This document shows positions 7,854 through 17,031 of a DNA stretch of 64,000 nt, in pieces. The translations under genes and the position numbers were made by a program. The stretch comes from Alphaproteobacteria bacterium. GTDB taxonomy: Bacteria > Pseudomonadota > Alphaproteobacteria > UBA2966. The stretch covers positions 1 to 64,000 of the forward strand of contig JABIFY010000075.1 of the NCBI GenBank assembly GCA_018650465.1, read 5' to 3'. The notes under the pieces were generated by a model. The model saw only the letters and a list, made by a program, of their open reading frames with translations. It ran no database searches and was not told where the DNA came from. Within the stretch, counting starts at the first letter, position 1. Each line of letters opens with the position of its first letter.

Positions 7854-8849
7854 TCACAGGTTTTTTCGAGCTGATTCCAATAGGGACCGTATTATTACCT
7901 TGTCTGATTCATCTGTTGCCGCCAGTAAAGATTCTGTCAGGGATTGGACAGAAACTTTATGTACGCTTGGCTTGTCTGACTGTGCACGTTTGGCTGATGC
8001 CACACCAACCTTCGGCAAAATTGCTGCCACCATGCGTTCAATCGCCTGGAAGATGAAGTCCGTGTTATAGCCGGCAATAATCGCTAATACGGGGGCGCTG
8101 AGCTGAATTATCTCGTCGCCATTTGGCGCTTCATTTGCATCACCAACGCCAATCTGACTAACAAAATACATAACGATGCCGCCTGAAGCGAACCCCAGCA
8201 GCATGCGGCTTTTGTATTCTGCAATTCGCAAAGGATCGAAGCTGCGATTGCTGACGAAGTCATGGCATTTTGGCAACAAATAGAGACAAGCACCGAGAAG
8301 TCCGTAGATAAAGGGCAGCAAGATGTTTAGACCAACCAGGTAAAGATGCATGCCGTAGACCCAGTCCATTTCGAATTCCGAATTCAACGGGAACCAGCGT
8401 GTCGTCAGCTCTTGCAGAAACTCGGTCGTGCCAATGCCCAGAAGTGCAAAGCCAGTAAACATCCACATCTTGAACGACCAGATTTCAGCTTCGGAGCGCA
8501 ATGTACCCAGACCGAGTGACATATATGTACGTCCGCATTTCGGATTTGTTGCTCTTAAGGTATCCGCCCGAACTGGTTTCATCATGGCTGACAAATCCCG
8601 AAAGGCTTCATCAAACTTCAGTATTATCTGTTCGTATTCCGGGTGCCCGTTTTCTTCTATGTCGGTGTCGAAATCATCGATAGGTTGCTTGCGTTGCTGA
8701 ATAGCGCGAATTGCCCGATTTGTCGCAGGATCAACATCGATGCCTTTGGTCAGGGCGTAATCCAGAAGCAGCGCCGCATCACAAACACGTTTGCTCAGGT
8801 TTGAACATTTCGGTGTTTTTGAATCGTCGAAATCAGCTTCCGGCATCAT
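7854..8849 (-). CDS. Unknown four-helix membrane protein
   Basis: I do not recognise this 331-residue protein. It has a soluble N-terminal half (1-120) with many charged residues, then four likely membrane segments at about 124-146, 161-182, 205-223 and 240-258, and a charged C-terminal tail with a Ser/Thr-rich stretch. No enzyme motif is visible. The start at 8847-8849 is chosen because GAGG lies seven bases upstream and the first residues, MMPEADFDD, overlap the end of the ComEC-like gene by 17 bp, implying translational coupling. A longer in-frame opening to 8924 lies wholly inside the upstream gene and is rejected. The coupling suggests a shared membrane or envelope function with the secreted metallo-beta-lactamase-fold protein. 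Confidence 0.65.
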   Translation of the reverse strand: MMPEADFDDSKTPKCSNLSKRVCDAALLLDYALTKGIDVDPATNRAIRAIQQRKQPIDDFDTDIEENGHPEYEQIILKFDEAFRDLSAMMKPVRADTLRATNPKCGRTYMSLGLGTLRSEAEIWSFKMWMFTGFALLGIGTTEFLQELTTRWFPLNSEFEMDWVYGMHLYLVGLNILLPFIYGLLGACLYLLPKCHDFVSNRSFDPLRIAEYKSRMLLGFASGGIVMYFVSQIGVGDANEAPNGDEIIQLSAPVLAIIAGYNTDFIFQAIERMVAAILPKVGVASAKRAQSDKPSVHKVSVQSLTESLLAATDESDKVIIRSLLESARKNL

Positions 8850-9302
8850 CTGGTTTCCTCTTGTGACTGGTACATGTTTCAGAAGTGGGTGTGGATGCGG
8901 AAACAGCCGGCGACACGGCGCCATCGCTCAAATATTGTTCGCCATTCACGGAAAAATATTTGCCGTCAGACCGCAGAACGATGTTTCGTTCAACGACCGA
9001 AACCAGTGCCAGATCCTTTTCCCTCAAACCCTTTGGCGTTTCGCCCTTGTTGGTCGCATAAACAGCTTTCAAGCCCAGTGGTTTGATGTTGTGCAAACGG
9101 TTCAGAACCGCACGGGTGGGATGACCGTATCGGCTATTGGGGTAGCCATCCCCGGCAGAGATAAAGGCCACAGTCGGACGCAGGGTTTCGAGGAAATATT
9201 TATTTGAGCTGGTTGAACTGCCGTGGTGGCTGAGCCGTGCGCTATCGACGTGGCCCACCTTGTCGGCAACAGGCGTCTCCATATTTTCTGTTGTTTTTTT
9301 TA
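8833..9302 (-). CDS. ComEC-like metallo-beta-lactamase-fold protein, C-terminal part (frame broken)
   Basis: This piece contains the C-terminal signature of ComEC/Rec2-type hydrolase domains: VDSARLSHHGSS, LRPTVAFISAGDGYPN and RYGHPT. It continues the protein encoded at 9242-9955, but in the next frame. The frame changes at a run of eight A (minus strand; positions 9294-9301). Removing one A gives a smooth reading GGDLTGGGRSGKK then TTENMETPVADKV, which matches how this family normally continues after the GDLTG motif. The full span 8833-9955 is 1123 bp, one base over 374 codons, consistent with a single extra A. No convincing independent start exists for this piece. It is therefore either a pseudogene, a homopolymer error, or a product of slippage at A8. 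Confidence 0.7.
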
Positions 9303-9955
9303 CCAGATCGGCCGCCACCCGTGAGGTCACCGCCGATGAAATAGTCAAAAGTACCGTAATTGATGATCAAAGCGATACTGGCCCCATTTTCATCAAGTCT
9401 GGGCCGATATTGATTTTCACCGGCACCGGATACACAGCCATTTGCCGCCACAATACTGACAACTATTTCCGGGCCCAGATCAATTACACCATGGCCTGTC
9501 TGTGCTGCGTTTCGTTTTTCTGGCAAACCAGCGGCATGGATATAGTCTGCATAACGCGTGTCGTTCCCCTTCTCCGTTTTTAGGGGCCTGACAGGCAAGG
9601 GGCCAACACTGCCGGGGTCAAGTATCTTACCGGGAGGCATCGTCAGGGACTTCAGGACTTCGTCCAGACCGCCGATATGATCAGAATCGTAATGACTGGC
9701 GATTACATAATCGAGGTGCCGAATGCCCAATTTCTCAAGAAGCGGCACAACAATTTTTTTACCCTGACCATTTTGCCCACCATCAATCAGCATGGTTTTG
9801 CCGGAAGGGCTGATCACAAGCGTCGCGTCGCCCTGCCCAACATCAATATGGATGATTTCAAGGAAGCGACTATTAGCTGCTTTGGCATTGGAACCGGAAA
9901 AACCGGCCACAAACGCCAGCAAGAAGACATGTATCCAAATACGTGCTAATATCAT
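9242..9955 (-). CDS. Secreted ComEC-like metallo-beta-lactamase-fold hydrolase, N-terminal part
   Basis: The product starts with a cleavable signal peptide (hydrophobic core about residues 8-20, probable cleavage after AKA near residue 26). It then enters the metallo-beta-lactamase fold: HIDVGQGDATLV, MLIDGGQN, the metal motif SHYDSDHIGG (HxxxDHxxG) and the GGDLT strand. Stand-alone secreted relatives of the ComEC hydrolase domain are thought to be phosphodiesterases or nucleases; the substrate is unknown. After residue about 218 the frame diverges from the family, reading through the A8 run into a short non-homologous tail and a stop at 9242. The continuation is at 8833-9302. The adjacent membrane-protein gene is translationally coupled downstream. 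Confidence 0.78.
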   Translation of the reverse strand: MILARIWIHVFLLAFVAGFSGSNAKAANSRFLEIIHIDVGQGDATLVISPSGKTMLIDGGQNGQGKKIVVPLLEKLGIRHLDYVIASHYDSDHIGGLDEVLKSLTMPPGKILDPGSVGPLPVRPLKTEKGNDTRYADYIHAAGLPEKRNAAQTGHGVIDLGPEIVVSIVAANGCVSGAGENQYRPRLDENGASIALIINYGTFDYFIGGDLTGGGRSGKKNNRKYGDACCRQGGPRR

Positions 9956-10040
9956 TGAACCACCTATTATTGGATGTGGCTCATCAACATATATAAATTT
10001 AGTTGTATGTCAAAATATTTACAACCTTTTGGAGTTTACC

Positions 10041-10080
10041 AAAAAAAGGGCGCGTGATGATAATTCGCCACACGCCCCTT
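10041..10080 (-). terminator. Rho-independent terminator of the IlvD/EDD gene
   Basis: On the minus strand a GGGCGTGTG / CACGCGCCC stem (one G-T pair, about 13-nt loop) is followed by seven T. It lies 20 bp beyond the stop of the dehydratase gene ending at 10102. Confidence 0.8.
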
Positions 10081-10101
10081 AAGCTATTGATTTATAATCG
10101 A

Positions 10102-11832
10102 TTAATGTGAATCACGCGGCACTTCAGCGCCCCGGCAGCCAACCAGAAAATCAAAGTCCACACCTTCATCGGCCTGCAACACGTGATCAAAATAGAGTTT
10201 TTGATAGCCACCGGGCATGGCCGATTCAGGCGCAGTCCAGTTTTCACGTCGTCTGGCCAGTTCTTCGTCCGGGACATCCAGGTGCATGCGTCGACCCTCT
10301 ACATCCAGTTCGATCATGTCTCCATTTTGCACGAGGGCGAGCACGCCACCCGCTGCAGCTTCAGGGGCCGTATGCAGGACGACGGTGCCATAGGCCGTAC
10401 CGCTCATGCGGGCATCAGAAATACGGACCATATCGGTAACGCCTTTTTGCAGGACTTTGGGTGGTAATCCCATGTTGCCAACTTCGGCCATACCGGGGTA
10501 CCCCATCGGCCCACAGTTTTGCAGCACCATAACGCAGGTTTCATCGATATCCAGATCCGGGTCTTCAATGCGGGCCTTGTAGTCCTCGATATCCTTGAAG
10601 ACAACGGCACGCCCGCGATGCTGCATCAGTTCAGGCGTCGCCGCAGATGGCTTGATGATGGCACCCTTGGGCGACAGGTTGCCGCGCAGGACGGCGATAC
10701 CGCCACTGGCCAGCAAGGCATTGTCAAAGGGCCGAATAACTTCTTCATCCCAGATATCAGCATCCTTGCAGTTCTCCCAGATGGTCTTGCCGTTCACCGT
10801 CATTTCATCTTGATGCAGTTTGCCCGCTTCGCCGAGGCGACGCAGCACCGCCCGAACACCACCGGCATAATAGAAATCTTCCATCAAGAATCGACCGGAT
10901 GGCATGAGATCAACTATCGTCGGCACATCCTTGCCCTGTTCGTCCCAGTCATCCAATGAGAGGTCGATCCCCATACGACCGGCCAGAGCCAACAAGTGAA
11001 CAACAGCATTTGTCGATCCCCCAATTGCGGCGTTGGTGCGGATCGCGTTTTCCATAGAGGCTTTAGTGACGACTTTTGACATACGCAGGTCTTCGTGGAC
11101 CATAGTCACGATGCGACGCCCGACTAACTGAGCCAAACGATAACGTCGGGCGTCTGCTGCCGGAATGGCGGCATTTTCTGGCAAACCCATACCTAAAGAT
11201 TCAACCATGGACGCCATAGTGGAGGCCGTGCCCATGGTCATGCAATGACCAATGGACCGGCTCATGCCTGATTCCGCATCCATGAAATCATCAAGGCCCA
11301 TTTCACCGGCCTTCACCGCCTGATCAAATTTCCAGACGTCCGTGCCACTGCCAATATCGCGACCCCTGAATTTGCCGTTCAACATGGGGCCACCCGAGAG
11401 ACACATGGTCGGCAAATCACAGCTGGCTGCCCCCATCATCAGGGCGGGGGTGGTTTTGTCGCAACCGACCAGCAAGACAACGCCATCGATGGGATGGGCC
11501 CTGATGGCCTCTTCCACATCCATGGAAGCCAGATTGCGAAACAACATGGCCGTCGGTCGCATGGTTGGCTCCCCCAGAGACGAGACCGGAAATTCGACAG
11601 GAAAACCACCGGCTTCGTAAACGCCACGTTTTACCCGTTCCGCCAGATCGCGGAAATGGGCGTTACAGGGCGTCAAGTCAGACCATGTGTTGCAGATGCC
11701 AATGACGGGGCGGCCGTCAAAGTTATCATCTGGCACACCCTGGTTCTTCATCCAGCTGCGATGTAAAAATCCATCTTTGTTGGCCGGGCCGAACCAGGCC
11801 GTGGATCTGAGCTTCTTCTTTTGATCTGACAT
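10102..11832 (-). CDS. IlvD/EDD family sugar-acid dehydratase (arabinonate/galactonate type), paralogue 1
   Basis: This is a full-length 576-residue member of the IlvD/EDD family, which uses a 2Fe-2S cluster and Mg2+ to convert aldonates to 2-keto-3-deoxy acids. Cluster-ligand cysteines are visible at residues 56 (LTPCNAH), 124 (VGCDKTTPA) and 197 (GHCMTMGT). Lys126, the Mg-binding region and the C-terminal DARMSGTAYG segment with the catalytic Ser are present. It reads closest to L-arabinonate dehydratases, which are known to accept D-galactonate and D-fuconate as well. The neighbouring KDGal kinase and KDPGal aldolase favour D-galactonate as the physiological substrate. It lies directly downstream of the GntR gene on the same strand, 59 bp away, and ends at a clear terminator. 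Confidence 0.9.
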   Translation of the reverse strand: MSDQKKKLRSTAWFGPANKDGFLHRSWMKNQGVPDDNFDGRPVIGICNTWSDLTPCNAHFRDLAERVKRGVYEAGGFPVEFPVSSLGEPTMRPTAMLFRNLASMDVEEAIRAHPIDGVVLLVGCDKTTPALMMGAASCDLPTMCLSGGPMLNGKFRGRDIGSGTDVWKFDQAVKAGEMGLDDFMDAESGMSRSIGHCMTMGTASTMASMVESLGMGLPENAAIPAADARRYRLAQLVGRRIVTMVHEDLRMSKVVTKASMENAIRTNAAIGGSTNAVVHLLALAGRMGIDLSLDDWDEQGKDVPTIVDLMPSGRFLMEDFYYAGGVRAVLRRLGEAGKLHQDEMTVNGKTIWENCKDADIWDEEVIRPFDNALLASGGIAVLRGNLSPKGAIIKPSAATPELMQHRGRAVVFKDIEDYKARIEDPDLDIDETCVMVLQNCGPMGYPGMAEVGNMGLPPKVLQKGVTDMVRISDARMSGTAYGTVVLHTAPEAAAGGVLALVQNGDMIELDVEGRRMHLDVPDEELARRRENWTAPESAMPGGYQKLYFDHVLQADEGVDFDFLVGCRGAEVPRDSH

Positions 11833-11891
11833 TATTGTCTCCGTTGGGGGTCTATGTACCGATACGGATATATCGGCGCGTGGTGAACATT

Positions 11892-12629
11892 TTAGTCGTC
11901 GGGGTTGTCGGCGATGAAGTCAGCAACGGCCCTGCGGGCATCATCCAGCAAGTCGACGACAGCCGACTGGGCACCTGCTGTGTCGCCAGCAGCAATAGCT
12001 TCAAGAACGGCCTTGTGTTTGGGCAAGGCTATCATCACTCGTTTTGCGCCCAGGCTTGAAGCCTTGAAGTTGGCGGCCAAGGCCGTTTCGATCATGTATC
12101 CAAGGGAAATCAGTAGCTCATTGCCGGTACTGGCCAGAAGAAGTTGGTGAAAGCGCAAATCGGCGGGAACACTGGCTTCGATATCATCCCCGGCGGCTTC
12201 CATAGCATCATAGGCGCTGCGCAAATCGGCGACCTGCTCTTTGCTGGCCCGCGACGCTGCCAGAGCTGCCGCGGAGGGTTCAAAAATCTCGCGTATTTCA
12301 AATAACATCTCCGAGGCCGCTGCATTGGGACCCGCAGCAAACAACCAGGACAGGATGTCCGGGTCCAGCATGTTCCAGTTGTTCCGGGTGCGCACGCGGG
12401 TGCCGGTCTTGGGGCGGGATTCCAGCAATCCCTTGGCAGTAAGAACCTTGATGGCTTCCCGCAGGGCGGTCCGACTGACATTCATCTCTTCACTCAGATG
12501 GGCTTCATTGGGCAGAGACTGTCCCGGCAACAAATCTCCGCGCAGAATACGTTCGCCGATCTCGTGCGCCACCTGTCCGTGCAGGCTGCGTGTCGAATAA
12601 GTTCGTACAGCGATTTCCGTATCCGTCAT
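11892..12629 (-). CDS. GntR/FadR-family (FCD) transcriptional regulator
   Basis: At 245 residues it has an N-terminal winged helix-turn-helix (about 12-80, with SRTALREAIKVLTAKGLL) and an all-helical FCD ligand-binding domain whose DLRFHQLL segment provides the metal-binding Asp and His. The linker DPDILSWLF is typical of FCD regulators of sugar-acid genes such as DgoR-like proteins. It is encoded between, and divergent from, the KDGal kinase/aldolase pair, and is cotranscribed with the IlvD/EDD dehydratase. It is therefore the likely local repressor, responding to a galactonate or 2-keto-3-deoxy acid. Its promoter gap (12630-12824) contains the AT-rich imperfect repeat TTAGTCATATTATATG near 12720, a possible operator. 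Confidence 0.88.
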   Translation of the reverse strand: MTDTEIAVRTYSTRSLHGQVAHEIGERILRGDLLPGQSLPNEAHLSEEMNVSRTALREAIKVLTAKGLLESRPKTGTRVRTRNNWNMLDPDILSWLFAAGPNAAASEMLFEIREIFEPSAAALAASRASKEQVADLRSAYDAMEAAGDDIEASVPADLRFHQLLLASTGNELLISLGYMIETALAANFKASSLGAKRVMIALPKHKAVLEAIAAGDTAGAQSAVVDLLDDARRAVADFIADNPDD

Positions 12630-12824
12630 CCGAACAGCCTGATATTCTGCATTCGATCTCCCCCCAAGAGAATCACGCCATCCCTGCCAGACTTGTCATT
12701 CGATTGTCCGCAGGACTTATTAGTCATATTATATGCTGAATATACTTCGGAGAAGAAAAATCGCATACCAAATGCCAAAAAGAACCATAATCGCCGACGA
12801 TATCGGCCATTTGTGGCTGGCAAT

Positions 12825-13745
12825 ATGACTGCAGGCAATCCACAGGGCCTGTTGGTGGATTGGGGCACAAGCAACGCCCGGGCCTGGACCGTGGCGGAGG
12901 ACGGCTCTGTTATTGCTTCAGCGCAGTCCAGCGGCGGAATCGGCCGTATTGCTGATGGTAATTTTTCCGCTGCCTTCAAAGACCTGACAGAGCAGTTAAC
13001 GCCGACACCTTTGCCGACCTTGATGTCGGGCATGATCGGCAGTCGTCAGGGCTGGATCGAAGCGCCTTATCTGACCTGTCCGGTTTCATTAAGTGATCTT
13101 GCGCAACAGCTGATACCGGTCCCAGACGCACCCTATATCCGGATCGTGCCCGGTGTTCATCTGCAAACGAGCAAAGGTAGAAACGATGTTATGCGCGGCG
13201 AGGAGGTTCAGATTGCCGGCGTTATTGAGTTGGTCAGCTCGACCGAAGAGCAATTAATTTGCCTGCCGGGCACACACAGCAAATGGGCCTGGGTCAAGAA
13301 AGGCGTGCTGACAGACTTCGCTACATCGATGACCGGCGAGGTTTTTGCAGCCATGTCCAACCACACAATTCTGGGGGCGCTGTTGCCGAATGATGGCGGC
13401 GCCGCATCTGACATCACATCAGCGGGCTTTGAAACAGGTTTGGTCCGGTCCGGCGAAAGCGGTGGCCTGCTGCATCACTTGTTTGGTGTTCGCGCTGAAG
13501 GCTTGTTTGATGCGGTCGCTGCCGACGACCTGCGTGGTTATTTGTCCGGTATTCTGATTGGTCACGAAGTCCGCGACATGCTGGGCCAACAAACAGGTAC
13601 TGCGCCGGTCATCGTTGTGGGTGAAGCACAATTGGCCGCACACTATGTTCATGCGATAACAGCTATGAACCGCCCCGCCTCCATCCTGGATTCTGAACTG
13701 GCAACAATCGCCGGTTTGACAATGATCCTGAACAAATCACAATAA
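12825..13745 (+). CDS. dgoK: 2-dehydro-3-deoxygalactonokinase
   Basis: This is a 306-residue kinase of the DgoK family, which phosphorylates 2-keto-3-deoxy-D-galactonate with ATP. The N-terminal ATP-binding DWGTSNARAW (residues 12-21), the SGMIGSRQGW segment, the CLPGTHSKW motif and the C-terminal VVVGEAQLA are as expected. I chose the ATG at 12825-12827. A longer opening back to 12498 reads through the promoter and into the GntR gene on the other strand and gives non-homologous residues. The aldolase follows after 20 bp, giving a kinase-aldolase operon divergent from the regulator. The product of the IlvD/EDD dehydratase would feed straight into this enzyme. Confidence 0.92.
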   Translation: MTAGNPQGLLVDWGTSNARAWTVAEDGSVIASAQSSGGIGRIADGNFSAAFKDLTEQLTPTPLPTLMSGMIGSRQGWIEAPYLTCPVSLSDLAQQLIPVPDAPYIRIVPGVHLQTSKGRNDVMRGEEVQIAGVIELVSSTEEQLICLPGTHSKWAWVKKGVLTDFATSMTGEVFAAMSNHTILGALLPNDGGAASDITSAGFETGLVRSGESGGLLHHLFGVRAEGLFDAVAADDLRGYLSGILIGHEVRDMLGQQTGTAPVIVVGEAQLAAHYVHAITAMNRPASILDSELATIAGLTMILNKSQ

Positions 13746-13765
13746 TTATCCTGAGCCAGAAATCG

Positions 13766-14407
13766 ATGAACCTGACACCTGAAGCCGAGTTTGCAAAAAG
13801 ACTATCCGAAAAGCCCGTCGTGGCAATTTTGCGCGGCATCAAACCATCAGAAATCGAAGCAGTGGCTGGCGCCCTCATCGATCAGAATTTCAGACTGATC
13901 GAAGTGCCGCTGAATTCACCGGACGCCCTGGAAAGCATCCGTTTGCTGGCGGACGGCTTTGGCGATCAGGCCCTGGTCGGTGCCGGAACGGTGCTCAAGC
14001 GGGACCAGGTGATAGCAGTCAAGCAAGCAGGCGGACGGATGATTGTCTCCCCCAATACCAATGTGGATGTTATCAAGGCATCTGTTGAACAAGGTATGCT
14101 GTCCCTGCCTGGCTTTGCCACGCCAAGTGAAGCCTTTACCGCAGTCGATGCAGGAGCTCATGGTCTTAAACTGTTTCCGGCAGATGGCTGCCCGCCAAAT
14201 GTGCTGAAGGCCATGATGGCGGTCTTGCCGCCTGCCGTTCCGGTACTGGCCGTCGGGGGCGTCAGCGACAAAAACATGGCGGATTATTGGCAAGCCGGGG
14301 CCAAAGGCTTTGGCATTGGTTCCGCGCTTTACAAACCTGGACACAGTCCTGCCGACGTTATCGAGGCCGCCAAGAGATTTGCCGCCGCGATCACTGAAAA
14401 TATTTAG
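13766..14407 (+). CDS. dgoA: 2-dehydro-3-deoxy-6-phosphogalactonate aldolase
   Basis: This is a 213-residue class I aldolase of the KDPG/KHG family. The base Glu46 sits in IEVPLNSP, and the Schiff-base lysine Lys135 in HGLKLFPAD. The IVSPNTN and VLAVGGVSD loops bind the substrate carboxylate and phosphate. The ...SP after the Glu strand and its pairing with DgoK favour the KDPGal enzyme over the KDPG (Eda) one. It would cleave KDPGal to pyruvate and glyceraldehyde-3-phosphate. It ends three bases before the stop of the convergent DMT transporter, leaving no space for a separate terminator. Confidence 0.92.
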   Translation: MNLTPEAEFAKRLSEKPVVAILRGIKPSEIEAVAGALIDQNFRLIEVPLNSPDALESIRLLADGFGDQALVGAGTVLKRDQVIAVKQAGGRMIVSPNTNVDVIKASVEQGMLSLPGFATPSEAFTAVDAGAHGLKLFPADGCPPNVLKAMMAVLPPAVPVLAVGGVSDKNMADYWQAGAKGFGIGSALYKPGHSPADVIEAAKRFAAAITENI

Positions 14408-14410
14408 AGA

Positions 14411-15340
14411 CTATTTTGCGGGTTTACGTGTCAAAAGAATTTCACCAAACACAGAAGCACAGACTACGGCAATGGCCAGCATCTGAACCCAGGTGATGTC
14501 CTGGTTCAAAATCCACACGGCCAGCAAAGCCGCAATGACCGGCTTGAGGAAAAACAGATAACTACCCCGGGTGATATCAGGCACCGCAGCCAGGCCACCG
14601 ATCCAAAGAAACTGTGTGATGGTCGTGTTCCAAAAGGCAATGACCAGCAAATACCCCAACCCTGCCGCCGGCAAGTCGATCAGACGTTGCGGCAGGGCCC
14701 AGACGTTAAATGTCACGCCGACCAACAGCCACAAGCCCAAGCCGCCAAGCATCATGGTGATGGCCGTTATGCGCAAGGCACCATATTCAGCCACAATGGG
14801 TCGAACCAGCAGGGAATAAAGCGCGACCGCTGCGGCACAACCCATGGCAAGAAAAATGCCGAACAGATTGCTGCCACTGCCTGCCAGGCGTGCGAGATAG
14901 CCATCCGTGATCAACAGGGCAATGCCGCCAACAGCACAAAGGCCACCAATGATTTTGGCCCGACCAATGGGCTGGCGGTTAATCACAAGATTGCCCAGGG
15001 CCACAAAAATCGGAATAGTCGTAACGGTCGTTGCAACCTGGGGCACACTGGCGAAATCCAGCGACCAATGAAAGACCAGATAACCAACGGTCACACCCAG
15101 CAAAGACAGAATAATCAGAGACCAGAAGTGGGTTTTGAACGGTGCCAGAAGATCGCGGCTGGCAGGCATCAATAATGCCATCAGCACTAACCCCAGCCCG
15201 CCAAGCACAAAGCGCCAGACAGAGAGTTCAGGCCCTGCCACGCCAGACAGTACCGCAAAAAATTCCGTAGAAGCATGCCCAAAAACGCCAATCAAGACGG
15301 CGAGATAGGCCAACCAGCTGTGACGGTGCCAGATTGCCAT
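14411..15340 (-). CDS. EamA-type DMT superfamily transporter
   Basis: This 309-residue protein has ten predicted membrane helices arranged as two EamA repeats (about 10-140 and 155-300), as in RhaT/YdcZ-type metabolite exporters or importers. The conserved end-of-first-repeat segment PIFVALGNLVINRQPIG and its equivalent LKPVIAALLAVWIL near 270-283 are visible. The substrate cannot be read from the sequence. It is the last gene on the minus-strand run beginning at 20819, 16 bp after the alpha/beta hydrolase, so it may carry the compound handled by the DUF993 operon. Confidence 0.85.
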   Translation of the reverse strand: MAIWHRHSWLAYLAVLIGVFGHASTEFFAVLSGVAGPELSVWRFVLGGLGLVLMALLMPASRDLLAPFKTHFWSLIILSLLGVTVGYLVFHWSLDFASVPQVATTVTTIPIFVALGNLVINRQPIGRAKIIGGLCAVGGIALLITDGYLARLAGSGSNLFGIFLAMGCAAAVALYSLLVRPIVAEYGALRITAITMMLGGLGLWLLVGVTFNVWALPQRLIDLPAAGLGYLLVIAFWNTTITQFLWIGGLAAVPDITRGSYLFFLKPVIAALLAVWILNQDITWVQMLAIAVVCASVFGEILLTRKPAK

Positions 15341-15356
15341 TCAGTTCGCTTTCAAA

Positions 15357-16175
15357 TTAGAGATCGGCTGCGAAATCAATCAGGGTTTTGCTGAATTCGG
15401 CAGGGCGTTCCGCAGGCAACATATGCGAGGCATTGGCCATATCGACGCGTTTGGCGACGGGCATGCGGGCCGTGCGGTCGGTCACATCCTGTTCCACATA
15501 AAACAAGCGATCCTGTTGGCCGGTGAGCACCAAAACCGGCATGTCGATTTTCTCGTAGGGCAAATCCCAGTTCGCTGTGCCACCTGCGGCCAACAAATTG
15601 TAATCATTATCGGCAGGCGTAAGCGCCGTGTAGCCCTTATCGGTCAGGAAATTCTCACGCACGCTGGCCTGATATTCTTCGTTCGTGATCAGCGGCAGGA
15701 ACAAATCCCGCATCAGATCAAGACCACCGACTTCGACGCAGCGCATCATGGCATCATTGATCCACTGCAGGCGCTGACCGTCCCGGCGCAGGGTGTTTAC
15801 AAAAACATTGCCAACGACATCAACATCATCCAGGCCGTTCAGCCAGGCCTGAATGGCAAACAGGCCCCCGATGGATAGACCGACCAATACAACACGCGGT
15901 GGCCGGACATGCTCCAGTATGCGGGCGCTGTCAGCGGTCATCTGATCCGCATCAATTTTGACGTCAGCGCCAATGGGGCTTTGTGCCTGGCCGCGAAAGT
16001 TAAAGCTGAGGGTGCCATGACCGGCAGCCCGCAAGGATTCCCCGATCTCGCCTTCCCACATGCCACAATCACCCGTCAGGGCATTAAAAAAAACGTAAGT
16101 GACGCCGGCGTCACTGGTGGGCGCGTTATAGGTATAAAAAATACTGTTGGTACTATCAAATTCCAGCATGGACAT
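15357..16175 (-). CDS. Alpha/beta-fold hydrolase
   Basis: This is a 272-residue alpha/beta hydrolase. The nucleophile elbow GLSIGG places Ser101 as the nucleophile. LVLTGQQDRLF supplies the acid, and the His in NASHMLP near the C-terminus completes the triad. There is no signal peptide, so it acts in the cytoplasm. The substrate could be a lactone or ester; a lactonase step would fit next to sugar dehydrogenases, but this is inference. It starts 31 bp after the TIM-barrel isomerase gene and is probably in the same operon. Confidence 0.83.
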   Translation of the reverse strand: MSMLEFDSTNSIFYTYNAPTSDAGVTYVFFNALTGDCGMWEGEIGESLRAAGHGTLSFNFRGQAQSPIGADVKIDADQMTADSARILEHVRPPRVVLVGLSIGGLFAIQAWLNGLDDVDVVGNVFVNTLRRDGQRLQWINDAMMRCVEVGGLDLMRDLFLPLITNEEYQASVRENFLTDKGYTALTPADNDYNLLAAGGTANWDLPYEKIDMPVLVLTGQQDRLFYVEQDVTDRTARMPVAKRVDMANASHMLPAERPAEFSKTLIDFAADL

Positions 16176-16206
16176 GTGCTTTTCTCCTTAAATTTATTAT
16201 CAGGTT

Positions 16207-17028
16207 TCAGACAAATTTCTGATGGCGGTCTTTGACGGTTTCCAGAACCTCGTCCGCATCTTTTTGCCACCAGTTATTTTGTGAGAAAATCTCGACCTCA
16301 CAAGCGCCGTTAAATCCGGTTTGTTCCACCCAACCCCTGATTTTCGGAATATCAATAACACCGTCCCCCATCATGCCGCGATCCAGCAATAAATCTGTCG
16401 TTGGCACCAGCCAGTCACAAGTGTGAAAGGCCAACACATTTTGGCCAGCGCGGGCGATTTGGGCCTCCAGGTCCGGGTCCCACCAGACATGATAGACATC
16501 AACCGCCACACCCAGGCCTTCACCCAATTCTTCACACAAATCATTTGCATGGGCCATGCTGTTCACACAAGCCCGGTCAGCAGCATACATGGGATGCAAG
16601 GGCTCAATCGCCAGCGGCATGCCAACGTTGCGGGCATATTCGAGCGTTGCGGCGATGCCATCGCGGACCTGTTGGCGGGCACCGGCAATATCCTTTGACC
16701 CGTCTGGCAATCCACCGACCACGAGGACCAGGCAGGCCGCATCCAGGGCTTTGGCTTCATCGACAGCCAGACGGTTATCGGCCAGGGCGGCTTCACGCCC
16801 GGATTTGTCCGCCGCCGGGAACATACCACCCCGGCACAAGCCACTTAATGTCAGACCTGCATCGCGCAAATGTTTGGCAGCAGGCTCAAGGCCATATTCA
16901 TGCAACTTGTCTCGCCACGGCGCGATGCCCGGAATGCCATGCCGGGCACAGCCTTCGATACATTCTGCCAAGGACCACTGGCTTTTAACCGTAGCCGTAT
17001 TCAAGGACAGTCGTGAAAGGTCAGCCAT
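16207..17028 (-). CDS. Sugar phosphate isomerase/epimerase family TIM-barrel protein
   Basis: This 273-residue protein has the AP-endonuclease-2/xylose-isomerase-like TIM barrel. Metal ligands expected for this fold are visible in LAIEPLH (Glu), VAVDVYHVWWD (Asp, His), AFHTCDW (His) and CEVEIFS (Glu). Family members isomerise or epimerise sugars and keto-sugars (IolE, hydroxypyruvate isomerase), and some act on 3-keto-glycosides made by Gfo/Idh/MocA dehydrogenases. Here it lies three bases after the DUF993 gene and downstream of exactly such a dehydrogenase. The three proteins probably process one substrate in sequence. The exact reaction is not known. Confidence 0.85.
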   Translation of the reverse strand: MADLSRLSLNTATVKSQWSLAECIEGCARHGIPGIAPWRDKLHEYGLEPAAKHLRDAGLTLSGLCRGGMFPAADKSGREAALADNRLAVDEAKALDAACLVLVVGGLPDGSKDIAGARQQVRDGIAATLEYARNVGMPLAIEPLHPMYAADRACVNSMAHANDLCEELGEGLGVAVDVYHVWWDPDLEAQIARAGQNVLAFHTCDWLVPTTDLLLDRGMMGDGVIDIPKIRGWVEQTGFNGACEVEIFSQNNWWQKDADEVLETVKDRHQKFV

Positions 17029-17031
17029 GGA

